The notes beneath the pieces were generated by a model, which saw nothing but the letters and a program-made list of their open reading frames with translations, was not told the origin of the DNA and made no database searches. A DNA stretch of 64,000 nucleotides, taken from NCBI GenBank assembly GCA_963740675.1, contig CAVUFS010000007.1:124001-188000 (forward strand), in the 5' to 3' direction. This DNA comes from CAIKMD01 sp963740675. GTDB taxonomy: Bacteria; Pseudomonadota; Alphaproteobacteria; ATCC43930; CGMCC-115725. The position numbers and the translations under genes were made by a program. The number at the start of each line of letters is the position of its first letter. Position 1 is the stretch's first letter. Shown one piece after another: positions 18,961 through 27,553 of the stretch.

Positions 18961-19998
18961 TTAGCGCTCGCCGAGACGTTTCACCGCCGCTTCGGCAAAT
19001 TCCGGTGAGAGGTATTTATCGAGATCGGGCACCGGCCCAGTAATGTTGCCGTGCGCTTTGTGAAACGCCGCTTGGCGCTTCAGATCGGCGACATTCACAC
19101 GGCCATTGAGGTCGGTGGATTGCTTTGACTTCTCCCAGAGCTTCGGATCCTTCACCGGAAGATATTGCGTCAGCAGCGCAATGGCCGCGTCCTTTCCCTT
19201 GCCGAGGAAGAACGCATCGTAGTAGTCGCGCGCGCCCCTCAGAAAAGCGACCATGAATTTTGTGGCGCTTTCCTTGTCCTTGGCGAATTCGGGCGAATAG
19301 ACCCAGATCGACAGCTCGGCGCCGGGGTCGATCTGGCCGCCGGGTATGAAGACACGCGCGATATTCTGTGCCTCGGCCTGCGTCACCAGCGGCTCGACGA
19401 CGAAGGCGACATCGGTGGTCTTGCCAGCAAAGGATGCGAGCGTGTCGCCGAAATTCAGGTACTTGATATTGACATCCGATGCGGAAATCTTGGCCTGGTC
19501 GTAAAGGGTTTGAAAGATGATCTGGGTGATCTGCCCTGGACCCGGTCCGTAGGAGATCGTCTTCCCTTTGAGGTCCGCGACCGTCTTGATCTGGCCGCTG
19601 TCGAGCAGATCGGGCCGCGCCATGATCGAGATCGTCCGATCGTCGGCGCCGCCGATATGCGCGAAATCGCCGACGATGCGAATATCGATGTTACGGTTGA
19701 GCGCGTTGAAGAGGCCGGCATTGGGCGAGCCGCTCGCGGCCTGTAGCTGGTTGGTGGCAACCGCCGGCACCATCTCCTGCCCGGTCTGCGCCTGAACGGT
19801 TTCGACATCGAGCCCTTCGTCGGCGAAATAGCCGCGCCGCAGCGCGAGTTCGAGGCTCGCCTGATCCGGCCGGCCGGAAACCCCGAGCTTGATGGTTTTG
19901 CGCGCGGCCGGCGCTGTCGAAGATGTTTGTGCATAGGCTGAAACATCGACGAGCAGGAGAAGCGCCACAATGCAGCCCAGAATTTTGAGCACCCGCAT
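18961..19998 (-). CDS. ABC substrate-binding protein, NMT1/SsuA-like (paralogue 5)
   Basis: 345 residues with a signal peptide ending near VSAYAQ. KLGVSGRPDQASLELALRRG, FVVEPLVTQAEAQNIARVFI and FAEAAVKRLGER match the other paralogues. It is separated from the four other copies by 5 kb and heads the pita-bread/hydrolase/monooxygenase run. The L3 dioxygenase-like gene lies 40 bases upstream on the same strand. It has no ATPase or permease gene of its own, so sharing of the transporter at 6.1-7.9 kb is likely. Confidence 0.88.
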   Translation of the reverse strand: MRVLKILGCIVALLLLVDVSAYAQTSSTAPAARKTIKLGVSGRPDQASLELALRRGYFADEGLDVETVQAQTGQEMVPAVATNQLQAASGSPNAGLFNALNRNIDIRIVGDFAHIGGADDRTISIMARPDLLDSGQIKTVADLKGKTISYGPGPGQITQIIFQTLYDQAKISASDVNIKYLNFGDTLASFAGKTTDVAFVVEPLVTQAEAQNIARVFIPGGQIDPGAELSIWVYSPEFAKDKESATKFMVAFLRGARDYYDAFFLGKGKDAAIALLTQYLPVKDPKLWEKSKQSTDLNGRVNVADLKRQAAFHKAHGNITGPVPDLDKYLSPEFAEAAVKRLGER

Positions 19999-20038
19999 CT
20001 TCCTCCCCCTGCTTTTTTACCGCCGTTTTGGCGGCCTG

Positions 20039-20677
20039 CTACCAGATGGCACGCGCCTCGCGCTGCTCCGGCGTATCCTTCGCCGAATTCCAGCAATAGC
20101 CGAGCGGATTGACATGCCCGCATTCGGGACACGTGCGATTCTTCGGATCGCCATTGTAGGCGCGAACGGCGTTCTCTTCCGCCTTCCAGAATCCCTGTAA
20201 GCCGAAACGAGCGCTCTCATAATGGAACTCGTAATGCAGCGTCAGGCATTCGCGGCAATACCAAGCGAAACTCTCGCCCTCATTGCCCTTCGGCGTCTGC
20301 ATGATCACGATGTAATGCCCGAGGGACTCGCCCTTGGGATTGAGAATGCCGAGATAGACCTCGTCCATGTCGTTCACATGCCAATAGCCGAAGCTGTGCG
20401 ACACGCGGTGGGGCGTCCCGGCTGTGGTCACGTGAATCTGCATCGGCTTATGCAGCACCGACACCACGCCGGAAGGCCCGAGCTCAAGCGAGCCGGAGAT
20501 GTTGCCCTTGCGTGGATCGACGATGCCTTCGGCCGAAACCGCCCGGCGGCGGATGCCGTAAATGTTTTGCCCAACGGTGCGGAATGTCGAGAATTTCGGG
20601 GCGATCTTGTCTTGGAAGAAATCCCAATCCTCGATCACCTTTTCAATCGGCTCGTCGATGGTGATTTCCCGAAACAT
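20039..20677 (-). CDS. Long 3-hydroxyanthranilate dioxygenase-like protein (L3)
   Basis: 212 residues from the ATG at 20677, with GGAGGA five bases upstream. It shows AGTPHRVSHSFGYWHVND then MDEVYL (His-x5-Glu) and the Cys pairs WYCREC and TCPECG. It is the first gene of a probable five-gene minus-strand operon: L3, binding protein, pita-bread protein, dienelactone hydrolase, monooxygenase. The short paralogue S2 starts 154 bases away on the opposite strand. Confidence 0.77.
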   Translation of the reverse strand: MFREITIDEPIEKVIEDWDFFQDKIAPKFSTFRTVGQNIYGIRRRAVSAEGIVDPRKGNISGSLELGPSGVVSVLHKPMQIHVTTAGTPHRVSHSFGYWHVNDMDEVYLGILNPKGESLGHYIVIMQTPKGNEGESFAWYCRECLTLHYEFHYESARFGLQGFWKAEENAVRAYNGDPKNRTCPECGHVNPLGYCWNSAKDTPEQREARAIW

Positions 20678-20831
20678 GCGATCCTCCACGCGGAATTGAG
20701 GGGCACGAAAGAACGATAAGGCCGCCGGCCGCTCCTGTCGACAGGCTTCGGCGCGGCCCGGCAACCGCGTCCGGCCGGTGACACAAGCCGCTGCCTCGGC
20801 TTATGCTTTGCCACGTTCTACGGATGGCGCA

Positions 20832-21406
20832 ATGAGCAACGAACCGACGATCTGCTACGAGTTTGGGCTCGACGAAGCAGCGGCTGAGGGTGGCTGGCAC
20901 CAGGCGAACAATTATAACTTGTGGGTTGGCCGCCAGACATCAGCCGATCCGGCGTACCGCATGATCGAGCGTCGCGATGACACGCGTCGGTGCACCTGCC
21001 GTCGCGCGCCCGCCTGATGCATACCGTCACCGCCGGCACACCTTATCGCATCGCACATCTCTTCGGCGCATGGCGGATTTCCGACGCCGATCTCGTCTAT
21101 TTGCGCATCGCCGAAGAGGATACCGTCTACCACACGCTGCTCACCGCGATGTGCCGCGACGTGCGGGAAGACCAGCTGCTCTGGATCTGCGCCGGCTGCG
21201 GACATGAGTTGGTGCGCGAAAGCTACGATGCACGGCGCGGCGGACTCACCGGTTTCTGGCCATTCCTTCTCGAGCGCGCGCGGCACTTCAACGCTTCTTC
21301 GCGAGAACGCACGTGCTCCGCTTGCGGTAAAGAGCATCCGCTCGCTTATGGCTTCGATCCAGCTCTCGACAGCCCCGAAGAGGCCGCTGCCCGTCTGGCC
21401 TGGTAG
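20832..21406 (+). pseudogene. Frameshifted short 3-hydroxyanthranilate dioxygenase-like protein (S2)
   Basis: The ATG at 20832 starts MSNEPTICYEFGLDEAAAEG, then GWHQANNYNLWVGRQ, which matches the S1 protein at 9.3 kb. The frame changes near 20981-20990; the continuation in another frame reads VHLPSRARLMHTVTAGTPYR, WRISDADLVYL and the Cys pairs ICAGCG and TCSACG, ending in ARLAW. Like S1, the His-x5-Glu ligands are replaced (Arg and Leu). One indel would restore a full protein of about 190 residues. It is divergent from L3 and convergent with pita-bread copy 3. Confidence 0.75.
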
Positions 21407-21432
21407 CGGTTCAGACGCACTGCACTGCGCGA

Positions 21433-22668
21433 TCAGTGCTGAACGATCAACTCCGGCGCGCGTGTTCCTAAACGCTCGCAGCCGCGCGCCCTGACGACGA
21501 CGCTATCGCCCCAACGGCTGTAATCCTCGACACCCATTACCCTTGCCGAGGGCTTTATGATGAACGAGCAATCCTCCTCGATCACAATATCGAGGATCTC
21601 TTGCGGCTCGGGACGGAAGGCGACGAGCAGCGGCCCGTCATTGCCGGTACCGCGGCCGTGAAAACCGAGTCCCGTTTCGATGCGGCCGTCGCGGCTCTTA
21701 AGATTGGCGGCGGCGATCAGATCGGCGATGCGAGCGCCGGGGGTCATTTTCGCACGGACGCGCTCGAAGGCTTCGATCGTCATCTTCATGCCTTCGACCA
21801 TGTCCGGGGTCGGCTCTTCCATCACCAGCGTCTGGTCGATCTGCGCGATGTAGCCGCCCCAGCGGCCTTCGATCTCCAGCAGCATCGCATCGCCACGCGC
21901 AAGCTTGCGGAAGGACGGCTGAGCAATGCGGTGAAACACCTGGCCTTGTGGGCCGCTGCACCAACCGATCTGCGTCGGAAAAGTGCCGCCCGCGCTGGCG
22001 TTGGCGTACATCATCTCGGCAAAGAGCTGCCGCTCCGACGCGCCGACCCGCGCGTGCCGACGCAATGCTTCGAGTGCTATTTCGGCGATGCGTGTGCCTT
22101 TGCGGATGTAGTCGATCTCGGCGGAACTCTTCCGATACCGCGCTTCTCCCAAAAGCGGTGTCGCCGAAATGAAGCGCGCTTCCGGGTAATTCTTCTTGAG
22201 CAGCTCGACCGAGCCCCACATCACTTCGCCTTCGGCGGACCGCATATGCGAAAGATGCGACGCGGTCAGTCCGGCGATTGCAATGACAGCCTTCTGATAG
22301 TGCGGATTCTCGTTGAGCCATTGCGCGATGGTGATGCCGCCGCCGCCGCGCACCGCCGGCCGGATATCGGCGATCCAGTTCGATCCGGGCCAAACGCCGC
22401 CGCGCGACAGCCACGCCGTCACCTCACCTTCGACCGGAAAGGCAAGCGTGGTCTCGTCGCCATTCTCGCCAAGCTGGCTGAGATACCGGCTATCAGCCTG
22501 AGCGCGGTCGTAATTGTGGGTGTTCGCGAGGCAGATAATCAGATCGACGCCGTCGCGCACCATAAGGCGCCGCACTTTGGCCCAGCGTTGGTCTCGCTCT
22601 TCCAGCGGGAAAACCGCATTGCTCCAGTCGGGTGTCCATGCGGAAACCCAAGGATTCGTGTCGGTCAT
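21433..22668 (-). CDS. M24-fold (pita-bread) protein lacking the metallopeptidase ligands, copy 3
   Basis: 411 residues from the ATG at 22668 (MTDTNPWVSAWTPDWSNAVF), close to copy 2 along its length. The metal-site equivalents are LLEIEGRWGGYIAQI, GFHGRGTGNDGP, FIIKPS and RWGDSV, so only the His is kept. It follows L4 with an 11-base gap, another case of a long dioxygenase-like gene beside a pita-bread gene. The reaction is not predictable, but the fold and neighbours suggest hydrolysis of a C-N bond in a ring-cleavage product. Confidence 0.77.
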   Translation of the reverse strand: MTDTNPWVSAWTPDWSNAVFPLEERDQRWAKVRRLMVRDGVDLIICLANTHNYDRAQADSRYLSQLGENGDETTLAFPVEGEVTAWLSRGGVWPGSNWIADIRPAVRGGGGITIAQWLNENPHYQKAVIAIAGLTASHLSHMRSAEGEVMWGSVELLKKNYPEARFISATPLLGEARYRKSSAEIDYIRKGTRIAEIALEALRRHARVGASERQLFAEMMYANASAGGTFPTQIGWCSGPQGQVFHRIAQPSFRKLARGDAMLLEIEGRWGGYIAQIDQTLVMEEPTPDMVEGMKMTIEAFERVRAKMTPGARIADLIAAANLKSRDGRIETGLGFHGRGTGNDGPLLVAFRPEPQEILDIVIEEDCSFIIKPSARVMGVEDYSRWGDSVVVRARGCERLGTRAPELIVQH

Positions 22669-22679
22669 GAAAGCGCGTC

Positions 22680-23315
22680 CTACCAGAGCGCGCGCGCGGC
22701 AGTCTCGTCCGGCGTGTCTTTGGCCATGTTCCAGACGTAACCGAGCGGATTGACGAGTCCGCATTCCGGGCAAGTGCGGTTCTTCGCATCCTTATTGTAT
22801 TCGCGCACGGCGTTCTCTTCGGCACGCCAGAAATTCTTCAAGCCAAGCTCGCCGCTGTGATAGCGAACCTCGTAGAGCATGGTGATGCATTTCTGGCAGT
22901 ACCAGGCAAAACTCTCGCCCTCATTCCCCTTCGGGGTTTGCATGATGACGAGGAAATAACCGAGGTCATCGTCGGTTGCACCGGGGACGGGCAGATAGAG
23001 TTCGTCCATGTCGTTGATATGCCAATAACCGAAACTGTGCGGAATGCGATGCGGCGTCCCAGCGGTGGTGATATGGCAATGCAGCGGGTTGCGTCCGGTA
23101 CCGACGATGCCCTGAGGTCCGAGCAGCAGGCTGCTGAATTTGCCCTTCTTGAGGTCAATTACTTCGGTGCGGCTGACATTGCGCCGGCGAATGCCGTAGA
23201 TGTTCTGGCCGAACTCGCGAAAGGTCGAGTATTTCGCGGCGACCTTGTCCTCGAGGAAATCCCAGTCATCTGCGATTTTCTCGATAGGCTCGTCGACCAG
23301 CACTTCCTTGAACAT
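22680..23315 (-). CDS. Long 3-hydroxyanthranilate dioxygenase-like protein (L4)
   Basis: 211 residues from the ATG at 23315 (MFKEVLVDEPIEKIADDWDF). It contains TAGTPHRIPHSFGYWHIND then MDELYL and the Cys pairs WYCQKC and TCPECG. It precedes pita-bread copy 3 by 11 bases and should be cotranscribed with it. Among the long paralogues, this one has the charged loop VPGATDDDLGYF in place of NPEGDPLGHY, losing a His that L1-L3 share, which hints at an altered substrate. Confidence 0.77.
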   Translation of the reverse strand: MFKEVLVDEPIEKIADDWDFLEDKVAAKYSTFREFGQNIYGIRRRNVSRTEVIDLKKGKFSSLLLGPQGIVGTGRNPLHCHITTAGTPHRIPHSFGYWHINDMDELYLPVPGATDDDLGYFLVIMQTPKGNEGESFAWYCQKCITMLYEVRYHSGELGLKNFWRAEENAVREYNKDAKNRTCPECGLVNPLGYVWNMAKDTPDETAARALW

Positions 23316-23520
23316 GGCACGCTCCGAGCAAGTGACGCGTTTCAAGAATTAGGCGTAAAAAATATACTCCAACCGATAGGACAATGTCGATGCGAGCATC
23401 GTTGTCGCCCTTGCCTGTTTGAGTGGGGCCGATCCTGTGCTAGCGCCCGCCATCGCACTTCAAATTGCGAATATCACAGCCCAGCTCCTCTTGACGGGAT
23501 TTCCTAACTTGAAAGCCACG

Positions 23521-23720
23521 GGGTTGGAGGAAGGGATCGCGGCGGGCCAAATCATAATCGGCAGCAGCGAAAGCGTCCTGTCGCAAATTCGCGACATCGC
23601 GGATCGGCTGAGTCCCCCGGTATCCTCGATCTGGTACCGGCATTTCAGACCGGCGAGCCGACCTTTCGCTCGATCCGGTTATTTGGCGACAAGGTGCTGC
23701 CGCGTATTCGCGATCTTTGA
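23521..23720 (+). pseudogene. Remnant of an LLM-class monooxygenase C-terminus
   Basis: Two plus-strand frames give GQIIIGSSESVLSQIRDIAD and, after a frame change near 23605, PGILDLVPAFQTGEPTFRSI followed by RLFGDKVLPRIRDL and a stop. This is the usual C-terminus of luciferase-like monooxygenases (return of the barrel, then the final helix ending near VLPRI). No upstream domain is present. It sits in a 553-base gene-free stretch (23316-23868) between two modules and is probably debris from a deletion between module copies. Confidence 0.6.
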
Positions 23721-23868
23721 CTAGACGCCTATTACCTGCGCTATCCATTAGGTGGTGCCCACCCTGAAGGACTGCAGCACTGGCAGCTAGCATCGTGCGA
23801 ACGGTTCGCGAGCGACTGAGTACGAAATGGATGAAATGTATTCAGTCGTGGTTAGCGTCGAGCGACCG

Positions 23869-24612
23869 CTACGTTCGTTGGTTCGATTCTCGGAGCTGCC
23901 GCGAAAAGAAGACGATCAGTTTCTTCCAGGCGTCTTCCGTGGCAACCGCAGAATAGCCGCCCAACCGGTCGTTCATGAAAGCATGGCCGACTTTAGGATA
24001 GATGTTGATCTCGTTCGTAACGCCGTTCTGGTCGAGCGCTTGCTTGAATTGGTGAACCGTTTCGACCGGGATAGCGTGATCATCCTCGCCGTAGCCGCCG
24101 AAGACAGCACACTTGAACCTCGGCGCCAGATCTATCGGGGAGGGCGATGACGCACCGGGACGATTGTTCAGGCGGCCATAAAATGATGCGACGGCGCGAA
24201 TGTCGGGACAGTGCGCGGCGAGAAGCAGAATCTGGCGCCCACCGCCGCACCAACCCGCCGCACCCACGTTCCCACTATCCACGTCGGCCTGCTGGCGGAG
24301 CCAACTTACGGTCTCCAGTAATATGGCGCGCGTCTCATCCTCGTTCGGACCGCCGCTAATCGAACCGTTGCTCATCGCAGGCTGCTTACCCGTCGCCGCA
24401 TAATAGTCGGGGACGGCAGCAACGAATCCCTCGCGCGAAAACCGTTCGGCAAGCGCGCGCATGTAAGGCCCACCTTCCGGTATCTCGGTCATTCCGAAAA
24501 GTTCATAGCCGAGAACGATCGCAGGGTTCTTGCTCGACGGATCCGGCGCCGCCATGAAGATTGGCACACGTCGGCCGTCAGCCGTTACGAATTCTGTCTG
24601 TTTGCCGGTCAC
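23869..24612 (-). CDS. Dienelactone hydrolase family protein (2)
   Basis: 247 residues, homologous to the protein at 16.9-17.6 kb. The catalytic motifs are GAAGWCGGGRQ (Cys nucleophile), GYGEDDHAI (acid) and KVGHAFMND (His). Its ATG overlaps the stop of the monooxygenase gene by four bases, so here the order is monooxygenase then hydrolase, the reverse of module 1. This reordering with conserved content supports a shared pathway rather than simple copy number. Confidence 0.88.
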   Translation of the reverse strand: MTGKQTEFVTADGRRVPIFMAAPDPSSKNPAIVLGYELFGMTEIPEGGPYMRALAERFSREGFVAAVPDYYAATGKQPAMSNGSISGGPNEDETRAILLETVSWLRQQADVDSGNVGAAGWCGGGRQILLLAAHCPDIRAVASFYGRLNNRPGASSPSPIDLAPRFKCAVFGGYGEDDHAIPVETVHQFKQALDQNGVTNEINIYPKVGHAFMNDRLGGYSAVATEDAWKKLIVFFSRQLRESNQRT

Positions 24613-25715
24613 GCCGATACCTCCGAAAGAAGCGCACTGGGTGCAAAGGCCGGAATAACTTCCTCACCGAACAATCTGAGCGATTTGACGTAAAGGTCGC
24701 GTGGCATGTCGGCGAACTGGTGGTTGACCAAAAGCACATCATAGCCACACAGCTCATGCTGCTTCCGGATAGCGGCCGCGACCGTCTTTGGGCTGCCAAC
24801 GAAGGCCAACCCTTCGTCGAGCCAGAATTCGACCGACCGAGAGGTCTCATAATAAACGCGGATACGCTCTTTATTCTCTCCGGTCTCATCCTCGGGACGT
24901 TTGGCCAAAGCGCGTGCCACCCCCGCTGCGCCCTGAATGCCTTGCAACATATATTGCTCAGCTTCCGCCCTCGCCGCCTTGTCGGTTTCGGCGACATGCA
25001 CATGGCGTACAAGGGCCGCCCGCGGCCGTGGTCCCGGATGCCCTTGTTTTGCCCAGGCGTCTCGGAAGTAGGCGAATTTCTCAGCGACAGCCTTCTCGAC
25101 CTCGAATATCTGCGAGACGTTCATGTTCTTCTGTGCAGCATAGTCGTAAGAGCGGTGACTGTGCGCGCCGATCCAAACGGGAATCTCCCGTTGATAAGGA
25201 TGCGGCTGGGGCTGTGCTCTGTCGAATTTCCAATATTCACCTTGGAAGGAGACCTCCTGTTCACGCCACGCCTTCAAGATGACTTCGACAGCCTCTTCGC
25301 CCATCGTACGCCGGTTGTCGTAATCCGCATTCCAGGGCGTGAACTCCCCTCGACGCGTCCCATATCCAATGGCAAATTCCATGCGCCCCTTAGATAGCTG
25401 GTCGATCATGGCCACATCCTGAGCGAGACGGATAGGATGATGAAACGGCACCTGAAAGATCATTGCGCCGATCCGGATGGTCCGGGTCGCGCGCGCTAAT
25501 GCTGTGAGATAGACGGTGGGCGACGAAATGCAGGCGAAGCCCGCATTCTGATGCTCAATGAAAAAGAAATATCGATAGCCGACATGCTCGGCCAGTTGAG
25601 CGTCGGCGATGTGTGCCTCGAAAGCCGCAGCAGTTGCGTCGGGTCCTTGATCGTCCGGTATCTCAGTCGGATCGAAGATCCCGAAGTCCAGATCTCGCAT
25701 TTCCATCTTTTTCAT
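24609..25715 (-). CDS. LLM-class flavin-dependent monooxygenase (2)
   Basis: 368 residues if started at the ATG at 25715; ATGs at 25706 and 25700 are also possible. Key segments are DLDFGIFDPTEIPDDQ, LAEHVGYRYFFFIEHQNAGF, LSKGRMEFAIGYGTRRGEFT and IPVWIGAHSH. It is a paralogue of the enzyme at 15.8-16.9 kb. It is divergent from the LysR gene (132 bases between starts), which is the classic arrangement for a LysR-controlled catabolic operon. Confidence 0.88.
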   Translation of the reverse strand: MKKMEMRDLDFGIFDPTEIPDDQGPDATAAAFEAHIADAQLAEHVGYRYFFFIEHQNAGFACISSPTVYLTALARATRTIRIGAMIFQVPFHHPIRLAQDVAMIDQLSKGRMEFAIGYGTRRGEFTPWNADYDNRRTMGEEAVEVILKAWREQEVSFQGEYWKFDRAQPQPHPYQREIPVWIGAHSHRSYDYAAQKNMNVSQIFEVEKAVAEKFAYFRDAWAKQGHPGPRPRAALVRHVHVAETDKAARAEAEQYMLQGIQGAAGVARALAKRPEDETGENKERIRVYYETSRSVEFWLDEGLAFVGSPKTVAAAIRKQHELCGYDVLLVNHQFADMPRDLYVKSLRLFGEEVIPAFAPSALLSEVSA

Positions 25716-25847
25716 CCAGGCGGCGATGTGCCTCGTTTGAAGCAATAGCAATGGCCGCCGAAAACCACCATCCGCGCAAACGGAAATCTATCTTTTCCTG
25801 TTCCTCGTGGAGGGACTTGCGGACATCAAAGATGTTAAGATGCGCTT
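25716..25847. promoter_or_regulatory. Divergent promoter region under probable LysR control
   Basis: A 132-base gap between the divergent monooxygenase and LysR genes. LysR proteins usually bind T-N11-A sites in such gaps and control both directions. I could not single out one convincing palindrome by eye, so the site is inferred from arrangement only. Confidence 0.4.
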
Positions 25848-26771
25848 ATGGTCAGCCTGGATGACGTTTCGGTCTTCATAGCCGTGGTGGAAAATCACAA
25901 TTTTTCCGCTGCTGCGCGTGATTTGAAGATCTCACCGTCAGCGGTTAGCAAGCGCATCAACCGGCTTGAGCATCAGCTTCGGGCAAAGCTGATCGTGCGA
26001 TCGAGCCGCCGCATCTCACTCTCTCCGGCAGGGTCCGCCTTCTTCGAAAAATGCGCCGGAATAAGACCGATTGTGGATCAGGCCACCAAGGCCGTGCAAA
26101 GCCTCCACAGCGCACCGGGCGGGAAATTGAGAGTTCACGCGAGCGCGGGGCTGGGTATAAAGCTTGTCACGCCACTTATACCGCGCTTTTTGAATCAATA
26201 CTCGAATGTGTCCATCGATCTGATTACCCATACGACCGGACGTGTCGGGATCGTGCAGGGCATGGATGTCTTCATCCACCAGGAGCCGGTTCCTGATAAG
26301 CTCCTGGACCACCGCGTCCTCGGCATTTCTCATTACACCATCTGCGCAACCCCGGAGTACCTGAAACGGGCAGGATACCCCAAGGCGCCGCAAGATCTGA
26401 GCAGCCACGATTGCCTCCTCTATTGCTACGATAATGACGAGGTCGTCGATCGATGGACCTTCAAGGACAACAATGGCTCTTACGAAGTCGGCGTGTCGGG
26501 TAGCCTTACTGCAAATAGCAGTGCGGCATTGTTCGAGGCGGCGATCAAAGGCCACGGAATTGCTCTTTTACCGGTCTACTCCGTCGTCGAAGAAATCAAG
26601 AACGGGGCGCTCATCCCCCTGTTTTCCAGGGAAATCGCGTTTAACCGGACGCTGCGAGCCTATTATCCGCGAAGCCCCCATGTGCCCATCAATGTTCGGC
26701 TTTTCCTCGATTTCGTCGCCAGCCACCTGAAGGATCTTTCGCTTGAGGGGCTCGCCCTGGAATCGAGATGA
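25848..26771 (+). CDS. LysR-family transcriptional regulator
   Basis: 307 residues. The N-terminal winged helix reads FIAVVENHNFSAAARDLKIS, then SAVSKRINRLEHQLRAKL, a standard LysR HTH. The rest is a two-lobed ligand-binding domain with GHGIALLPVYSVVEEI near its end. The gene is divergent from the monooxygenase-hydrolase operon and lies upstream of L5/S3 in the same direction. It likely senses a pathway intermediate and activates one or both flanks. It is the only regulator gene inside the island. Confidence 0.92.
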   Translation: MVSLDDVSVFIAVVENHNFSAAARDLKISPSAVSKRINRLEHQLRAKLIVRSSRRISLSPAGSAFFEKCAGIRPIVDQATKAVQSLHSAPGGKLRVHASAGLGIKLVTPLIPRFLNQYSNVSIDLITHTTGRVGIVQGMDVFIHQEPVPDKLLDHRVLGISHYTICATPEYLKRAGYPKAPQDLSSHDCLLYCYDNDEVVDRWTFKDNNGSYEVGVSGSLTANSSAALFEAAIKGHGIALLPVYSVVEEIKNGALIPLFSREIAFNRTLRAYYPRSPHVPINVRLFLDFVASHLKDLSLEGLALESR

Positions 26772-26885
26772 TTACGTTCGTTGTCGTACTCATCGCCTGG
26801 GAAACGATAGCTTTCTAAATCGTGGATATGCCGTTTACCGGGCCGTCGTTATGCTTTCGCGACAAGGCGAAAACGGAGACAATTC

Positions 26886-27524
26886 ATGTTCGGCAACCTC
26901 ATTGTCGACGAACCGATCGAGAAGCTGATCGGAGATTGGGACCTGCTTGAGGAAAAGGTCGCAAAGAAGTTTTCGACATTCCGCCAGGAAGGCCAGAGCA
27001 TCTTCGGAATACGTCGCCGGCAAGTCTCGGCGGACGGCGTCGTGGACAAGACAAAGGGCGGATTGACCGACCGTTTCAGCATCAGTCCCGCGGGGATCAT
27101 CGGATCGCCAAAGCAAGAACTGGTATTGCACGTTATCACCAGCGGCACACCTCACCACTCCGCGCACAATTACGGGTATTGGCATATCAACGATAAGGAC
27201 GAGTTGTACCTGCAGATGCGGGGCAGCGCAGACGACAATCTCGGCTATAGCCTGACGATCATGGGATCACCTTCGGCGACCGATACGGACCGCATCGCTT
27301 GGTATTGCCAGTCCTGCGGAACCATGATTTTCGAGCGCTTGCTACGGACAGGCTCTGTTGGATTCGATCACTTCTGGAAATGGGAAGAGGCCTCGGTGCG
27401 CGAATTCAATGCGGAAATCCGCAACCGTACCTGCTCGGAATGTGGCGAGGTGCACCCGCTTGGATATATGTGGAACCCGGCCAAGGATACGCCGCAAGAA
27501 CACGAAGCGCGAATGGCGTGGTAG
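26886..27524 (+). CDS. Long 3-hydroxyanthranilate dioxygenase-like protein (L5)
   Basis: 212 residues with GGAGA upstream of the ATG. It shows SGTPHHSAHNYGYWHINDKD then ELYL (His-x5-Glu) and the Cys pairs WYCQSC and TCSECG. It is the most diverged of the five long copies. The short partner S3 follows 29 bases later, so this is the second L-S pair on one strand. The two genes are followed by two binding-protein genes and a permease gene. Confidence 0.77.
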   Translation: MFGNLIVDEPIEKLIGDWDLLEEKVAKKFSTFRQEGQSIFGIRRRQVSADGVVDKTKGGLTDRFSISPAGIIGSPKQELVLHVITSGTPHHSAHNYGYWHINDKDELYLQMRGSADDNLGYSLTIMGSPSATDTDRIAWYCQSCGTMIFERLLRTGSVGFDHFWKWEEASVREFNAEIRNRTCSECGEVHPLGYMWNPAKDTPQEHEARMAW

Positions 27525-27553
27525 TCGAGCGTCCATCTAAGCACGGCTAGACC

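Noticed and set aside
13788..22668. Annotation of the three pita-bread proteins as Xaa-Pro aminopeptidases
   Set aside because: Four of the five canonical metal ligands are replaced in each copy, so peptidase activity should not be assumed from the fold.
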